Positions 8,706 through 18,398 are shown, counted from the first letter of the stretch. The stretch: DNA of 64,000 nucleotides from Lachnospiraceae bacterium (GCA_017432565.1 JAFRIW010000026.1:1-64000), one strand, 5' to 3'. The notes: generated by a model not told the origin, from the letters alone. Translations and numbers: made by a program.

Positions 8706-10322
8706 TCACAGATAATGCTTTAACGTCTTTCTCACCGCGCCCGGACCGGCGGCTTCCTCACAGAACATCGTCTCGATCAGACTGCCGATCCCGGCCTCAT
8801 AAAGATTGATGCCGAAGATTCTGTCATTGGAGAGAATCTCACTCAGAGCGCCCGCGTTCACTGCGTCCTCCGGATTACCGAAGCAGATGCTCCGCATCAT
8901 TTCCTGCAGCTGCGGAATCATCGGATCCGGTGCCAGTTCCATGGGCTGTCCCTGGTCATCCAGCGCCAGCAGATACCTGAGCCACCCTGCGATCGCCAGC
9001 GGAATACCGGTCAGAGCGGCAGCACGCCCGTCGCGCCGCACATACGCCTTGATGGTCTCGCCGAAGCGGATTCCCACCATCTGCGAGATGTCCGTCGCAA
9101 TCCGCTGCGACGTGTCCCCGAGATACGGATTCGGAAACCGCTCTTCTATGACTTCATCCAGAAAAGCTCTCGGGGAAAGAATCCCAGGGTCCGGCACCAC
9201 CGGCAGCCCCTCGTCATAACCGATCAGATGCGCCAGCTTCGAAAGCTCCGGATCTCCCATCCCGTCCGCAAACAGCTCATATCCGAGCATGCAGTCATAA
9301 GTGCACAGTGCCGTGTGAATCGGATTCAGACAGGCCGTCACCTTCATCCGCTCGGCTTTGTTCACCGTCTCCCTGTCCGTCAGATACACGCCGCCCGCCT
9401 CCAGCCGCGGCCTGCCGTTCGGGAAATGATCCTCGATCACCAGATACTGCGGCCGCTCCGCATTGACAAAAGGCGCAATAAATGTCTTTTTCTGTGTGAT
9501 CAGCGGCTGCATGTCCTCGATGCCCGCCTCTTCCAGTTCCTTCGCCACTGCCTCGGACGGGCGGGGCGTAATTTTGTCAATCATGGTCCAGGGGAAGGCA
9601 ACCTGTTCTTCATCGCTCACCCAGTCGGCAAAATCCGTCGAAACGATCCCTCTTTCACACCATTCCCGGGTGACTGTGAGAACGGCGTCCCGCAGCCGTT
9701 TTCCGTTCTGCGAGCAGTTGTCCATGGAAACCACAGAGAGCGGCGCAGCGTTTCCGTTTTCAAAGCGCTCCAGCAGCATCGCGGTGAGAATGGTCATGGC
9801 ATGACAGGCCCGGTCCGGCTCGCTCACCAGATCCTTCTGAACGGAAGGGAAGTATCTGCCCTCCGAATCCTGCAGTGCATAGCCTTTTTCCGTGATGGTG
9901 AGCGATACCATCTGAAGACTCCCGCTTCGGAATATTTCCTTCAGGCGCCCCCACTCGGCAGGTCTTTCCGCGTCCGCACGGACTGCCTCTGCAAAGCATC
10001 CCAGCACCTGCACATCCTTTGTCCCGTCCGGATTCAGAATCACGGAGATTCCGAGGTTGTCATAAGGATCATAAATCCGGTCGACCACCTCAAAATCGTA
10101 CGTTTCCACACAGGTGAGCCCGCGATCGGAAGCGCCCTCTTCAAGAAGCCGGTCCGCGATCCGTCCGAGGAAGCTGCGGAATATATTTCCGATACCGAAA
10201 TGTACCCAGACCGGGTTCTCTCTCGTCCGGCGGTAAACTTCATTCACATCATAAGAAGGCAGGGAAATCCCTGCCTTGCTCCGGAATTCTTCATTGTTCA
10301 GTGCTGCCAGCGAAAGCTTCAT
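8706..10322 (-). CDS. Mannitol dehydrogenase-family oxidoreductase (UxuB-like)
   Basis: A 538-residue NAD-dependent polyol or uronate dehydrogenase. The start VWVHFGIGNIFRSFLGRIADRL is the N-terminal Rossmann region of the family. The C-terminal catalytic part includes KITPRPSE and KAYVRRDGRA. Family members reduce fructuronate to mannonate (UxuB) or fructose to mannitol. The neighbouring sugar epimerase makes a ketose/aldose substrate plausible, but the exact sugar is not shown. The start overlaps the upstream stop (ATGA). Confidence 0.85.
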   Translation of the reverse strand: MKLSLAALNNEEFRSKAGISLPSYDVNEVYRRTRENPVWVHFGIGNIFRSFLGRIADRLLEEGASDRGLTCVETYDFEVVDRIYDPYDNLGISVILNPDGTKDVQVLGCFAEAVRADAERPAEWGRLKEIFRSGSLQMVSLTITEKGYALQDSEGRYFPSVQKDLVSEPDRACHAMTILTAMLLERFENGNAAPLSVVSMDNCSQNGKRLRDAVLTVTREWCERGIVSTDFADWVSDEEQVAFPWTMIDKITPRPSEAVAKELEEAGIEDMQPLITQKKTFIAPFVNAERPQYLVIEDHFPNGRPRLEAGGVYLTDRETVNKAERMKVTACLNPIHTALCTYDCMLGYELFADGMGDPELSKLAHLIGYDEGLPVVPDPGILSPRAFLDEVIEERFPNPYLGDTSQRIATDISQMVGIRFGETIKAYVRRDGRAAALTGIPLAIAGWLRYLLALDDQGQPMELAPDPMIPQLQEMMRSICFGNPEDAVNAGALSEILSNDRIFGINLYEAGIGSLIETMFCEEAAGPGAVRKTLKHYL

Positions 10323-11584
10323 CTCCGCCTCCTTACCCCCGGCGCGACAGACAGGCTGACCGGCCCGAAGGGAATCAGGGTCGCCTGAAACGCGTGATAC
10401 AGATCAGATTTGCCCGGCCACACCGTTCCGATCAGCCGGTTATTCCGGTCCAGCTGATGGAACCAGGAGCCGTTTTCATAATCCAGCACAGACTCATCGA
10501 GATACCGTGCATAAGCCTCATAATCCGCGGCATAGCGCTCCTTTCCGGTGATGCGGAAAAGGACTGCGGAGGTATTGATGGCTTCGGCAAGCGTCCAGTG
10601 CATCCTGTCGTGGACAATCGGCCTGCCTTCCCAGTCTGTCGTGTAGACAAGGCCTGGCGCCCCGTCCGCGTTCCAGCCGTCCGCGACAGCCCGCTGATAC
10701 AGCCGCTCTGACGCGTCAATAAATGTCCTCGCTTCTTCCGGCAGCGCAGCATACAAGGCGGCGTCCGGCAGCGTCTGCGTGCCTGCATAAGCGGAGCACG
10801 CCCACTGTGCGATCAGTCTCGCCCATTCAATGCCGTGTCCGGGTGTCGCGCCGTAAGGCTTGAAGGGATCATCCTTTTTTTCGGCATTAAACTCCGGAAG
10901 CGGCTCCCAGTTCTCCGAATAGTGCTCCGGAATCCTGTCCTGAAAGCGCTCTGTAAACACCAGCACGCGGCGGATGATGCGCCCGGCCCGTTCCCGGTAT
11001 TTCTCCTCTCCCGTCACGTCCGCGGCGGCAAGAAGCGCCTCCACGGAGTGCATGTTCGCATTGAGTCCGCGATAGGGCGAGAGCTCCGTAAATGCGGTGT
11101 TCCAGGTGTCTCTCGCAAGGCCTTCCCGCTCATCCCAGAAGCGCTCCTCATACACCTTCAGCGCATCCTCCAGAAGCGCCCCCGCGCCCTCGATTCCCGC
11201 CAGTACCCCGGAGGATGCCGCCAGAATCACGAACGCATGCGCGTAGCACTGTTTGTCGGGCAAAATCCGGCCGTCCGCCGTCAGTCCCGCATACCAGCCG
11301 CCTGCCGCGTCATCATGGAGTTCACCGGTCAGGCCGCGAAGCGCACAGGCGCTCAGCTTATCCGCATCTTCCCATCCGAGCATGGCGCCGATGGCATAGA
11401 CATGCGCCATCCGGCTTGTGATCCAGGTCTCGCGGGGCCTCTCTTTCCACGGCGTCCCGTCGTCTCCCAGATAATAAGCACTGCCGCCCGGTGACGGAAA
11501 ATGCTTCCCGAAATCCAGAAGGTCCTCCCGGATCTGCTGCATCCACGCGCGGTTTTCTTCCGTATTCAGCTGATACTCGGACAT
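10319..11584 (-). CDS. AGE-family sugar epimerase/isomerase
   Basis: A 421-residue (alpha/alpha)6-barrel enzyme of the N-acylglucosamine 2-epimerase superfamily, close in layout to mannose isomerase/YihS proteins. Recognisable segments are ITSRMAHVYAIGAMLG, GLNANMHSVEALLAA and GATPGHGIEWARL, whose His residues belong to the active-site set in this superfamily. A longer upstream frame is open, but ATG 11584 has a GAGGTG ribosome site and starts at the family boundary. Together with the dehydrogenase it may channel mannose-type sugars; this pairing is inference. Confidence 0.85.
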   Translation of the reverse strand: MSEYQLNTEENRAWMQQIREDLLDFGKHFPSPGGSAYYLGDDGTPWKERPRETWITSRMAHVYAIGAMLGWEDADKLSACALRGLTGELHDDAAGGWYAGLTADGRILPDKQCYAHAFVILAASSGVLAGIEGAGALLEDALKVYEERFWDEREGLARDTWNTAFTELSPYRGLNANMHSVEALLAAADVTGEEKYRERAGRIIRRVLVFTERFQDRIPEHYSENWEPLPEFNAEKKDDPFKPYGATPGHGIEWARLIAQWACSAYAGTQTLPDAALYAALPEEARTFIDASERLYQRAVADGWNADGAPGLVYTTDWEGRPIVHDRMHWTLAEAINTSAVLFRITGKERYAADYEAYARYLDESVLDYENGSWFHQLDRNNRLIGTVWPGKSDLYHAFQATLIPFGPVSLSVAPGVRRRR

Positions 11585-11597
11585 TGCGCTCACCTCT

Positions 11598-12209
11598 TCA
11601 GATTCTGCCCAGCAGACGGCATAAATCCCGCTCCGCCTGCTCCTGAGACAGGTAATGAACAGTCTGCATCCCCAATGCTCTGGCCGGAGCCAGGTTCTTT
11701 TCCGTATCATCCACAAAGACACATGCTTCCGGCACCAGCCCAAACTGGTCGATCAGCAGCTGATAGATTGCCGGATCGGGCTTGACCAGGTGCGGCTGAA
11801 AGGAAAAAATACCGCCGTCGGTCTCACCCACAAAATCCAGAGAATCGGCACACTGTCTGTGGGCCTGCTCGGAAAAGTTGGAAAGATACAGAACTCTGTA
11901 CCCGTCCTTTCTGAGCTTTCGGATCCACGGAATAGCTGTGTCTCTCTTCTGTACAAGTCCGTGCACATCCTCCAGCGCTTTCTCAATTTCCCCGGCAATT
12001 TCAGGATCCTGCTGCTGAAAAACCGCAAGAATTCCCCGCTGTCCCAGACGGCCGAGATCGAACTCATCCCAGCGCCCGGAGCGCATCGTGGCCCGGCACA
12101 GGCGGTCCGCCATCTCCTGCGAATATCCCTTCAGAACATAGAATTCCCGCTCCAGATAATCCGTCAGCACGCCGCCGATATCAAAAATAACTGTCGTAAT
12201 CTTTGCCAT
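11598..12209 (-). CDS. HAD-superfamily phosphatase (HAD-IA)
   Basis: A 203-residue hydrolase. Motif I is FDIGGVL, with the nucleophilic Asp but Gly in place of the second Asp, as in YihX-like sugar phosphatases. Motif II is YLSNFS and the Lys motif is LVKPDPAIYQ. Motif IV is CVFVDDTEKN. A sugar phosphate is a reasonable substrate given the two downstream sugar enzymes. The ATG immediately follows the stop codon of pepF. Confidence 0.87.
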   Translation of the reverse strand: MAKITTVIFDIGGVLTDYLEREFYVLKGYSQEMADRLCRATMRSGRWDEFDLGRLGQRGILAVFQQQDPEIAGEIEKALEDVHGLVQKRDTAIPWIRKLRKDGYRVLYLSNFSEQAHRQCADSLDFVGETDGGIFSFQPHLVKPDPAIYQLLIDQFGLVPEACVFVDDTEKNLAPARALGMQTVHYLSQEQAERDLCRLLGRI

Positions 12210-13913
12210 TTACGCAATCCCGTCAAGGTCATATTCGTCCAGATATTTACTGGCCTTCTCACAGACCCCCTTCAGACACGCTTCATCAAACGGGCTCTCG
12301 AGGCCTGCGTTCTTTAAGAGCTCTGTGAAGACTCTGCTTCCGCCCTGCTCCGTGTAGGCCATATAGTACGCCCATGCCTTCTTCAGATCCTCCCGGATCA
12401 TCGCCCAGAACTCCAGACTCACGGTCTGCGCCAGGCAGTAGTCGATGTAGTAGAACGGGCTGTTGTAAATATGCAGCTGCCGCTGCCAGCCCTCGCCCTC
12501 ACTGTAGAACGGGATCTCGCCGTCCAGCTTCATCCAGGGCATATAGATCCCCAGAAGCTCCTTCCACACGTCGTGGCGCTGTCTCGGCGTCATCTCGGGC
12601 TTCTCATAGACAATGTGCTGAAAATGATCCACCATGGTCCCGTACGGAATGAAGGTCAGTGCGCCGGAGAGGTGACTGTAGCGGAACTTGCGCGCGTCCT
12701 TACCGAAGAAGTCCTCCGCCCACTCTTCGCCGAAGAATTCCATGGACATGGAGTGCACCTCGCACCCCTCCATGCTGGGCCAGACGGTCTCCATGGGAAC
12801 GCGGTCCCGGTTGTACCACGCGGCAAAAGCATGACCTGCCTCGTGCGTGACGACCTCCACGTCACCCTGCGTGCCGTTGAAGTTGGCGAAAATAAACGGA
12901 ACATTGTAATCCGGGATCGACGTGCAGTAGCCGCCCGCGGCTTTGCCTTCCGTGGAGAGCAGATCCATCAGTTCACCGTCCAGCATGGTGTGGAAGAACT
13001 TTCCCGTCTCCGGAGAGAGCTCATCGTAAAATTTCGTTCCGGCGGCGACAATGTCGTCCGCAGTTCCCTGCGGCTTCGGGTTGCCGCTTCTGAATTCGAG
13101 CACATTGTCGGCAAAGCTCATGGGATAGGTTTTGCCGAGCCGCTCAGCCTGGCGTCTGTAGATCGCGTCCGTCACCGGCACGACATATTTGCGCACGGCC
13201 TCGCGGAACTTGGCGACATCCTCTTTCGTGTAGCAGTTGCGGCCCATGCGGTAATAGCCCAGCTCCGTGTAATCGGTATATCCGAGCTTGCGGCCCATGG
13301 CCGTGCGGACCCTTACCAGCTCATCATAGATCCGGTCCAGCTCCGCCTGGTGCTCCTTGTACCAGCCGCCCTCTGCCTGCCAGGCAGCGAGTCTTCTCGC
13401 ATCATCGGAATCATTTTTGAACGGGCTCATCTGAGAAATCGTATAGACACCGCCCTCAAAGGGAATCTGCGCGCTCGCGATCAGCTTCTGATAAGCCTGC
13501 GTCAGTTCGTTTTCCTTCTGCAGATCCGCTATGATTTCCGGCGAGAAGCATTTCCGGGCAATTTCCGCATTGATGAAAACCAGATCGCCGAATTCTTCGG
13601 AGAGCTGCTGCCGGTACGGGCTTTTCAGCAGCTCGTCCAGCCACTTCTGCGCATACTCCTGTATCTGGGGGGAAGCATTGTTCCACCAGGTATCCTCCGC
13701 GTCATAGAAGGGATCCCGGGTATCAATGGTGTGGCGGATTGTCGCCAGTTCCTGCATCGTGTCCAGATGCCGCTCTTCTTCATCCCATTTCAGGAAAACC
13801 GCCCTGGCTTCCTCGTAGGAAGAAGCTTCGGCGAGGGCTTTCGTCATCTCCTCCATCCGATCCGTCACCTGCTTCAGGTCCGGTCTTGTGTAGGGCATTT
13901 CTTTAAACTTCAT
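12210..13913 (-). CDS. M3-family oligoendopeptidase
   Basis: A 567-residue cytoplasmic metallopeptidase of the PepF/M3 group. The zinc motif HEAGHAFAAW (HExxH) is clear, and downstream residues WPSMEGCEVHSMSMEFF supply the third zinc ligand region. It cleaves short peptides. First gene of the run pepF - HAD - epimerase - dehydrogenase, with no gap to the phosphatase. A GGAGG site lies ten bases before the ATG. Confidence 0.92.
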   Translation of the reverse strand: MKFKEMPYTRPDLKQVTDRMEEMTKALAEASSYEEARAVFLKWDEEERHLDTMQELATIRHTIDTRDPFYDAEDTWWNNASPQIQEYAQKWLDELLKSPYRQQLSEEFGDLVFINAEIARKCFSPEIIADLQKENELTQAYQKLIASAQIPFEGGVYTISQMSPFKNDSDDARRLAAWQAEGGWYKEHQAELDRIYDELVRVRTAMGRKLGYTDYTELGYYRMGRNCYTKEDVAKFREAVRKYVVPVTDAIYRRQAERLGKTYPMSFADNVLEFRSGNPKPQGTADDIVAAGTKFYDELSPETGKFFHTMLDGELMDLLSTEGKAAGGYCTSIPDYNVPFIFANFNGTQGDVEVVTHEAGHAFAAWYNRDRVPMETVWPSMEGCEVHSMSMEFFGEEWAEDFFGKDARKFRYSHLSGALTFIPYGTMVDHFQHIVYEKPEMTPRQRHDVWKELLGIYMPWMKLDGEIPFYSEGEGWQRQLHIYNSPFYYIDYCLAQTVSLEFWAMIREDLKKAWAYYMAYTEQGGSRVFTELLKNAGLESPFDEACLKGVCEKASKYLDEYDLDGIA

Positions 13914-13934
13914 GTACCTTTATCCTCCTGTCAT

Positions 13935-13953
13935 CCGGCGTATGTCACGCCGG
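13935..13953 (-). terminator. Hairpin between the PII-like gene and pepF
   Basis: A perfect 7-bp GC-rich stem (CCGGCGT / ACGCCGG, five-base loop) five bases after the stop codon of the PII-like gene. No T-tract follows, so it may be a weak terminator or a stabilising mRNA end rather than a strong stop. Confidence 0.4.
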
Positions 13954-13957
13954 TTAT

Positions 13958-14668
13958 TTACTCCTTCTCTTCGGCTTTTGCCGTCTTCCATTCCTCTTCA
14001 TCCTCGTCCAGGACACGGAGTCCTGCGACGTGTGAGACCGGAAGCGAGAAACAGATGGCGCCGGCCTTTGTCTGCGGGCCGGCGGATTCCGTGATGGACG
14101 TCATGATTGCCAGCTTGTCCTCCGCCTTGGCGGTGATGAGAATCACTTCCTTCTCCGTTGCCAGCTGAACACCCAGGAACTGTCTGGCATAATCCGCGCC
14201 GGTTCCCTTGGCGTGCAGTACCGTCCCGCCCGTCGCACCGGCGCTTCTGGCGGCTTTCATAACCATATCTGTATAGGTCTGGTTCAGAATTACAATTATC
14301 AGTTCGTGTTTGAAGGTCATCTCCGGTACTCCTTTGTCCGTGGGTGCGTCGTTGCTCAGATAAGCCAGTGTGTTCATACCGCCGACACTCTTGATCGGCA
14401 CGGTCATCATAATGCCGTTGCCGGGAATGTCGATCATCAGCCGTCTTTTGGAAAGCTTGAACAGCTGATGATTCTGCTCCGGCGGTGCCGTCGTCAGCAC
14501 CACCGACTTATTCGTAGCTCTGAGGCCGTACCGCTCAAGAGCCGCCTCCGTCGCCGTTCCGCGGGCAAATAAAGTCAGTCTCATCGGAAGACCCAGTTCC
14601 GAGCAGATTACGTTGAAGCGCTCCGCCTTCGGCCTGTCCAGAATTGCTATTGTCAGATATAGTTCCAT
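13958..14668 (-). CDS. PII-like signalling protein (tandem GlnB-like folds)
   Basis: A 236-residue protein whose segments LYLTIAILDRPKAERFNVICSEL and HELIIVILNQTYTDMVMKAARSAGATGGTVLHAKGTG resemble the ferredoxin-like strands and T-loop region of PII proteins twice in one chain. PII proteins bind ATP/ADP and 2-oxoglutarate and control membrane transporters or enzymes. The gene lies 61 bases after a DUF1538 membrane protein, a pairing that suggests the PII-like protein regulates it. The uridylylation Tyr of classical GlnB is not evident. The tail is rich in acidic residues. Confidence 0.75.
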   Translation of the reverse strand: MELYLTIAILDRPKAERFNVICSELGLPMRLTLFARGTATEAALERYGLRATNKSVVLTTAPPEQNHQLFKLSKRRLMIDIPGNGIMMTVPIKSVGGMNTLAYLSNDAPTDKGVPEMTFKHELIIVILNQTYTDMVMKAARSAGATGGTVLHAKGTGADYARQFLGVQLATEKEVILITAKAEDKLAIMTSITESAGPQTKAGAICFSLPVSHVAGLRVLDEDEEEWKTAKAEEKE

Positions 14669-14729
14669 ATTGTCTCCTGTCTGTCCCTCTGCTGCTTTGA
14701 ATCGGATTCGGATACACCCGGATGATCCG

Positions 14730-16250
14730 TTACAGCTCCCAGAGTTCGATCACCTGCTGATCCGCAAGCTCCTCTTTCCGCTGCTTCTCCATAGCTTTCT
14801 GCCGCATAACGAAGACCACACCCATGATCTGTACTGTGATCAGCGGGAACATGGCAACCATGGCCACGACACCGAAAGCATCCGTGAGCAGGTTCCCGCC
14901 GACTGCCGTACAGGCACCCATGGCCAGCGGAAGCAGAAACGTCGCGGTCATCGGTCCGGAGGCGACGCCGCCGGCGTCAAAGGCGATGGCCGTAAAAATC
15001 GGCGGAACCACAAAGCTTAAGATCAGCGCGAAGGCATATCCCGGGAGCAGCAGATACAGGATCGGAAGGCCCGTCAGAACCCGCAGCATGGAAATACCGG
15101 TCGCGATGCCGATTGCCGCGGACAGTGCCAGCTTCATCGCCCTGGAAGAAACCGCACCTGCACTGATTTCTTCCACCTGTTTTGTCAGCACCTGTACTGC
15201 CGGCTCGGCTGACACAATCACCCACCCGATAATGCCGCCCAGCGGGATCAGAAGAAGGCTGTACTGAGAGCCGCCGATGGTCTGCCCCAGCGTCACGCCC
15301 AGGGAAGAAAAGCCGAGGTTGACCCCCGTCATGAAGATCACCAGACCGGCATAAGTAAAGGCGAAGCCGATCAGAATTTTGACCACTGATTCTCTGTTCA
15401 GCTTCAGGAGAGTCAGCTGGAAAATCAGGAAGGCCGCCATGACCGGCACCAGGGACATGACCACCTCTCCCATATAGTGAGGAATGGACGTCAGATAATC
15501 GCGGGACAGCTCCAGGGTCGTCGTATAACTTCTGGCGATTGCCGCGGCAATTTCCGAGGCCTCGCCGGGATAGAAAAAGCCCAGAAGCAGCACCGCCAGG
15601 ATCGGCCCGACCGAACACAGGGCAATTAGGCCGAAGCTGTCCGCCTCCGCATTCCGGTCGCTTCGGATGGAAGCGACGCCGATGCCCATAGCCATGATAA
15701 ACGGCGCCGTCATCGGTCCGGTCGTCACACCGCCCGCATCAAAGGCGACGCTTAAATAGTCCGGGTCCGAGGCAAAAGCCAGTGCAAAAAGAATGCCGTA
15801 GGAAACCAGCAGCATCCATTTGAGCGGGACCGCAAAAAGAATGCGCAGCATGGCCAGAACCAGGAAAAAGCCGACGCCCACGGCGACCGTCATGATTAAT
15901 ACCCTGGTCTCTATGTGCGGGACGTTCTCGGAAAGAACCGAGAGATCCGGCTCTGCAATCGTAATGATCACACCCAGAGCAAAAGAGACCGGCAGAATCA
16001 GGGCCAGCTTTTTCGATCGGGTCAGGGCGGAACCGATCTGATTGCCGATCCTTGTCATGGAGCTCTCCGCGCCGAATTCAAACAGTCCCAGGCCGATCAC
16101 CAGCATCTGCGCCCCGATGAGGAATGAAAGCATCTGGTCATTCGTAATCGGTACGACAGAAAAGCATAAGATCGACACGATCGCGATAATCGGGAGTACG
16201 GAGATAAACGACTCCATCATTTTTCCTTTGAGTCCTGCCATTCCTGTCAT
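14730..16250 (-). CDS. DUF1538 multi-pass membrane protein (possible transporter)
   Basis: A 506-residue hydrophobic protein with an internal duplication: each half contains a GGV(T/A)(T/S)GPMTA motif in a helix pair, once near residue 177 and once near 435. Ten or more membrane segments are likely. This is the DUF1538 layout; its cargo is unknown. The ATG at 16250 gives MTGMAGLKGK before the first helix; internal Met codons at residues 4, 11 and 12 are alternative starts. Its neighbours are the PII-like gene downstream and the MoxR/VWA operon upstream. Confidence 0.8.
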   Translation of the reverse strand: MTGMAGLKGKMMESFISVLPIIAIVSILCFSVVPITNDQMLSFLIGAQMLVIGLGLFEFGAESSMTRIGNQIGSALTRSKKLALILPVSFALGVIITIAEPDLSVLSENVPHIETRVLIMTVAVGVGFFLVLAMLRILFAVPLKWMLLVSYGILFALAFASDPDYLSVAFDAGGVTTGPMTAPFIMAMGIGVASIRSDRNAEADSFGLIALCSVGPILAVLLLGFFYPGEASEIAAAIARSYTTTLELSRDYLTSIPHYMGEVVMSLVPVMAAFLIFQLTLLKLNRESVVKILIGFAFTYAGLVIFMTGVNLGFSSLGVTLGQTIGGSQYSLLLIPLGGIIGWVIVSAEPAVQVLTKQVEEISAGAVSSRAMKLALSAAIGIATGISMLRVLTGLPILYLLLPGYAFALILSFVVPPIFTAIAFDAGGVASGPMTATFLLPLAMGACTAVGGNLLTDAFGVVAMVAMFPLITVQIMGVVFVMRQKAMEKQRKEELADQQVIELWEL

Positions 16251-16296
16251 TTATATATGCCTCTCTTCAGATGTCTCTTCAGGAACAATTCGCCTT

Positions 16297-17403
16297 CTAC
16301 CAGGTTTTGCCGCTGAAATCATCTCCGCCGCCGCCTTCGCCCTCTTCTTCCCGGGCTTCCTGCTGTTCCTTCTCGCGCTGAGCATCCGACCGCTCCTGAT
16401 TGGATTCTTTCTGCTGCTGCTTGAGCTGATCCTTCATTTTCTTTTCGCGTTTGGACTGTTCTTTCTTCTGTTGTTCTTCCTCGGATTCGTCCTGCTGCTG
16501 TTCATCGTCCTGATCGCCGCCGTCTGAATCCTGGTCCTGTACGCGCTTTAACAGCTCGTCAATTTCCTGCTTGAGCTTCTCCGCGTCCGGGTCATGCCCG
16601 TCTGTCCCGGTCGGGTCGGCACAGCCCGTCTCACAGAGTACCTGCCGCGCCGCCAGAAGCTGTCCGGCGACCTTCCCCAGTGTACGCTTTGCGGAAGCAA
16701 CTTCCGGTGAGTCGACAGCCTCTGCCGCTTCCGGTTCGACGGCAGGCTCAGTCTCCGCTTCCGATCCCGCGGCAGGCTCATCCTCCGCTTCTGTCTCCGG
16801 TCCGGCAGCGGGTTCAGTCCCTGCTTCCTCCTCCGGCTCTGCGGCCTGTGCCTGCTCCTGTTCGGCAGCAGCGGCGTCCCGCACCGCGATCGCCTCCTCC
16901 ATTGCTTCAAAATCGATCTCATGCAGCAGCGACAGTGCAAGATTCACCCGGATATCGCAGTTCTCTCCGTTCTGATCGGAGGGCCCGCTGCGAAGTGCAT
17001 CCTGAAAGTATCCGGCCGCCTCTTTATAGTTTTCCTCCCGGTACCGCGCGTTGCCGATGTTGTAATTCGGCACATATCCCTCCGGGAAATTCAGCAGCAG
17101 GAGCACCTCTTCGGCAGAGGTGTCATTGCTGCCGGCGTTGTATGAGCTGACAAAATATGCATTGACAGAAAACCTGGCAACCAGAAGGACGGCGCAGATC
17201 ATCATGCAGATACTCAGAACAGAAACGATGCGGCGCCACTCTGCGGAAGGGACATAAAACTCCCAGCCTCCGTCGGGATTCCCGTCGGAGGGGGCTGTTT
17301 CGCGCTCCCGGAGATATCGGAAAATCAGCGGTTCGGGCAGCTTCGCATACTGAATTTCTTCCGGTGCGGCCGTCTGTTCGATGACCTCTTTTTCGTCTGC
17401 CAT
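16297..17403 (-). CDS. TPR-containing, acidic low-complexity membrane protein (BatC-like position)
   Basis: A 368-residue protein with one membrane segment at about residues 60-80 (IVSVLSICMMICAVLLVARF), a short TPR-like part (YNIGNARYREENYKEAAGYFQDALR), then a long Glu/Ala/Pro-rich stretch and a Gln/Lys/Glu-rich C-terminal region ending GGGDDFSGKTW. TPR proteins follow the VWA genes in Bat-type operons and are thought to assemble complexes. The low-complexity tail is long and may be disordered. Only three bases separate it from the upstream VWA gene. Confidence 0.7.
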   Translation of the reverse strand: MADEKEVIEQTAAPEEIQYAKLPEPLIFRYLRERETAPSDGNPDGGWEFYVPSAEWRRIVSVLSICMMICAVLLVARFSVNAYFVSSYNAGSNDTSAEEVLLLLNFPEGYVPNYNIGNARYREENYKEAAGYFQDALRSGPSDQNGENCDIRVNLALSLLHEIDFEAMEEAIAVRDAAAAEQEQAQAAEPEEEAGTEPAAGPETEAEDEPAAGSEAETEPAVEPEAAEAVDSPEVASAKRTLGKVAGQLLAARQVLCETGCADPTGTDGHDPDAEKLKQEIDELLKRVQDQDSDGGDQDDEQQQDESEEEQQKKEQSKREKKMKDQLKQQQKESNQERSDAQREKEQQEAREEEGEGGGGDDFSGKTW

Positions 17404-17406
17404 ACG

Positions 17407-18366
17407 TTACAGCCTCCGCTTTCTTATAATCAGATACAGGTCAAAAGCCAGCAGTGCCAGCAGCGGCAGGACAAACCAGTAGTACAGATCATCATAGACT
17501 ACATTTCTGCCCTGTCCGACCACGTTGCGGCTTCCCGCGCGCACAGCAGCCAGATTGGCTGTCAGATTGCTCTGCCGGTCCATATGGATATACTCGATTT
17601 TCAGATCCCGTCCGATCTGTCTGAGCGTTTCCTCATCCAGACAGGAAACCGCACTCCGATGCTCCTCCTGATCATAGACTGTCGATCCGTAGGTGTCTTT
17701 CATCATTCCGCCCTCAGCTGTCCCGTAGCCGAGCACTGCGCCGCCGTCGACATATTTTGCCAGATCGGAGAAAGAGCTCAGCTGTGATCCGTCGGTAATT
17801 TCACCGTCGCTGATGAAGTAGACAATGGTCTGGCGGTCCTCCTTGGATGCGGAGGACTTCAGCAGCGCTTCCATCTCCTGATAAGGTGTATTCAGGGAAC
17901 TGCCCCGGGCGTAATAGCGGTCGGGCATCTGTATCGTAGACAGCGCATCGGCCACATTATCCTTGTCCTGGGTAAAGGGTGCCAGTATCTGTGCCTTGTT
18001 ATCAAACCGGATCAGGCCGAAATTGGCGCCGTCGAGTTCCTGCATTATATACATGCAGTCGGTGCGGACACCGTTCATTCTGGGCTTCGAGCCGTTGTAG
18101 TCCTCCGCCCACATGCTGATCGTGTCGTCCACCACAAACAGAACGTCCAGATTTTTCATCTGCACGTCGGAATCCGGGACTTCCTTCATGATCCGGATTC
18201 CGATCAGAACGCACAGGAGGGCAATGGCCACTGTCTTCACGACTCTGATCACTGCACCCACGCTGAAGGGCTCTCTGCGCAGAATCACGAAGAGAACCGT
18301 GAGCGCCGGAATCAGAACGGCTGCCGGGACCAATATGTAAATGGGTAATACAGGCTGAATCTGCAT
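17407..18366 (-). CDS. VWA-domain membrane protein (BatB-like)
   Basis: A 319-residue protein with two N-terminal membrane helices, a von Willebrand factor A domain and a C-terminal helix (WFVLPLLALLAFDLYLII). The metal-ion site is VVDDTISMW (a DxTxS variant of DxSxS). ISDGEITDG follows as the later metal-binding loop. Such paired VWA proteins work with MoxR ATPases, probably in maturation or stress responses of envelope proteins. ATG 18366 is chosen over the longer frame because it follows the previous stop and begins at the first membrane helix. Confidence 0.8.
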   Translation of the reverse strand: MQIQPVLPIYILVPAAVLIPALTVLFVILRREPFSVGAVIRVVKTVAIALLCVLIGIRIMKEVPDSDVQMKNLDVLFVVDDTISMWAEDYNGSKPRMNGVRTDCMYIMQELDGANFGLIRFDNKAQILAPFTQDKDNVADALSTIQMPDRYYARGSSLNTPYQEMEALLKSSASKEDRQTIVYFISDGEITDGSQLSSFSDLAKYVDGGAVLGYGTAEGGMMKDTYGSTVYDQEEHRSAVSCLDEETLRQIGRDLKIEYIHMDRQSNLTANLAAVRAGSRNVVGQGRNVVYDDLYYWFVLPLLALLAFDLYLIIRKRRL

Positions 18367-18398
18367 AATTCTTCTCTGTTGTTCTCTCTTTATCTTCG

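Noticed and set aside
12471..14168. A 565-codon plus-strand frame opposite the oligoendopeptidase
   Set aside because: It mirrors the codons of a gene with an HEAGH zinc motif; its own translation shows no family features.
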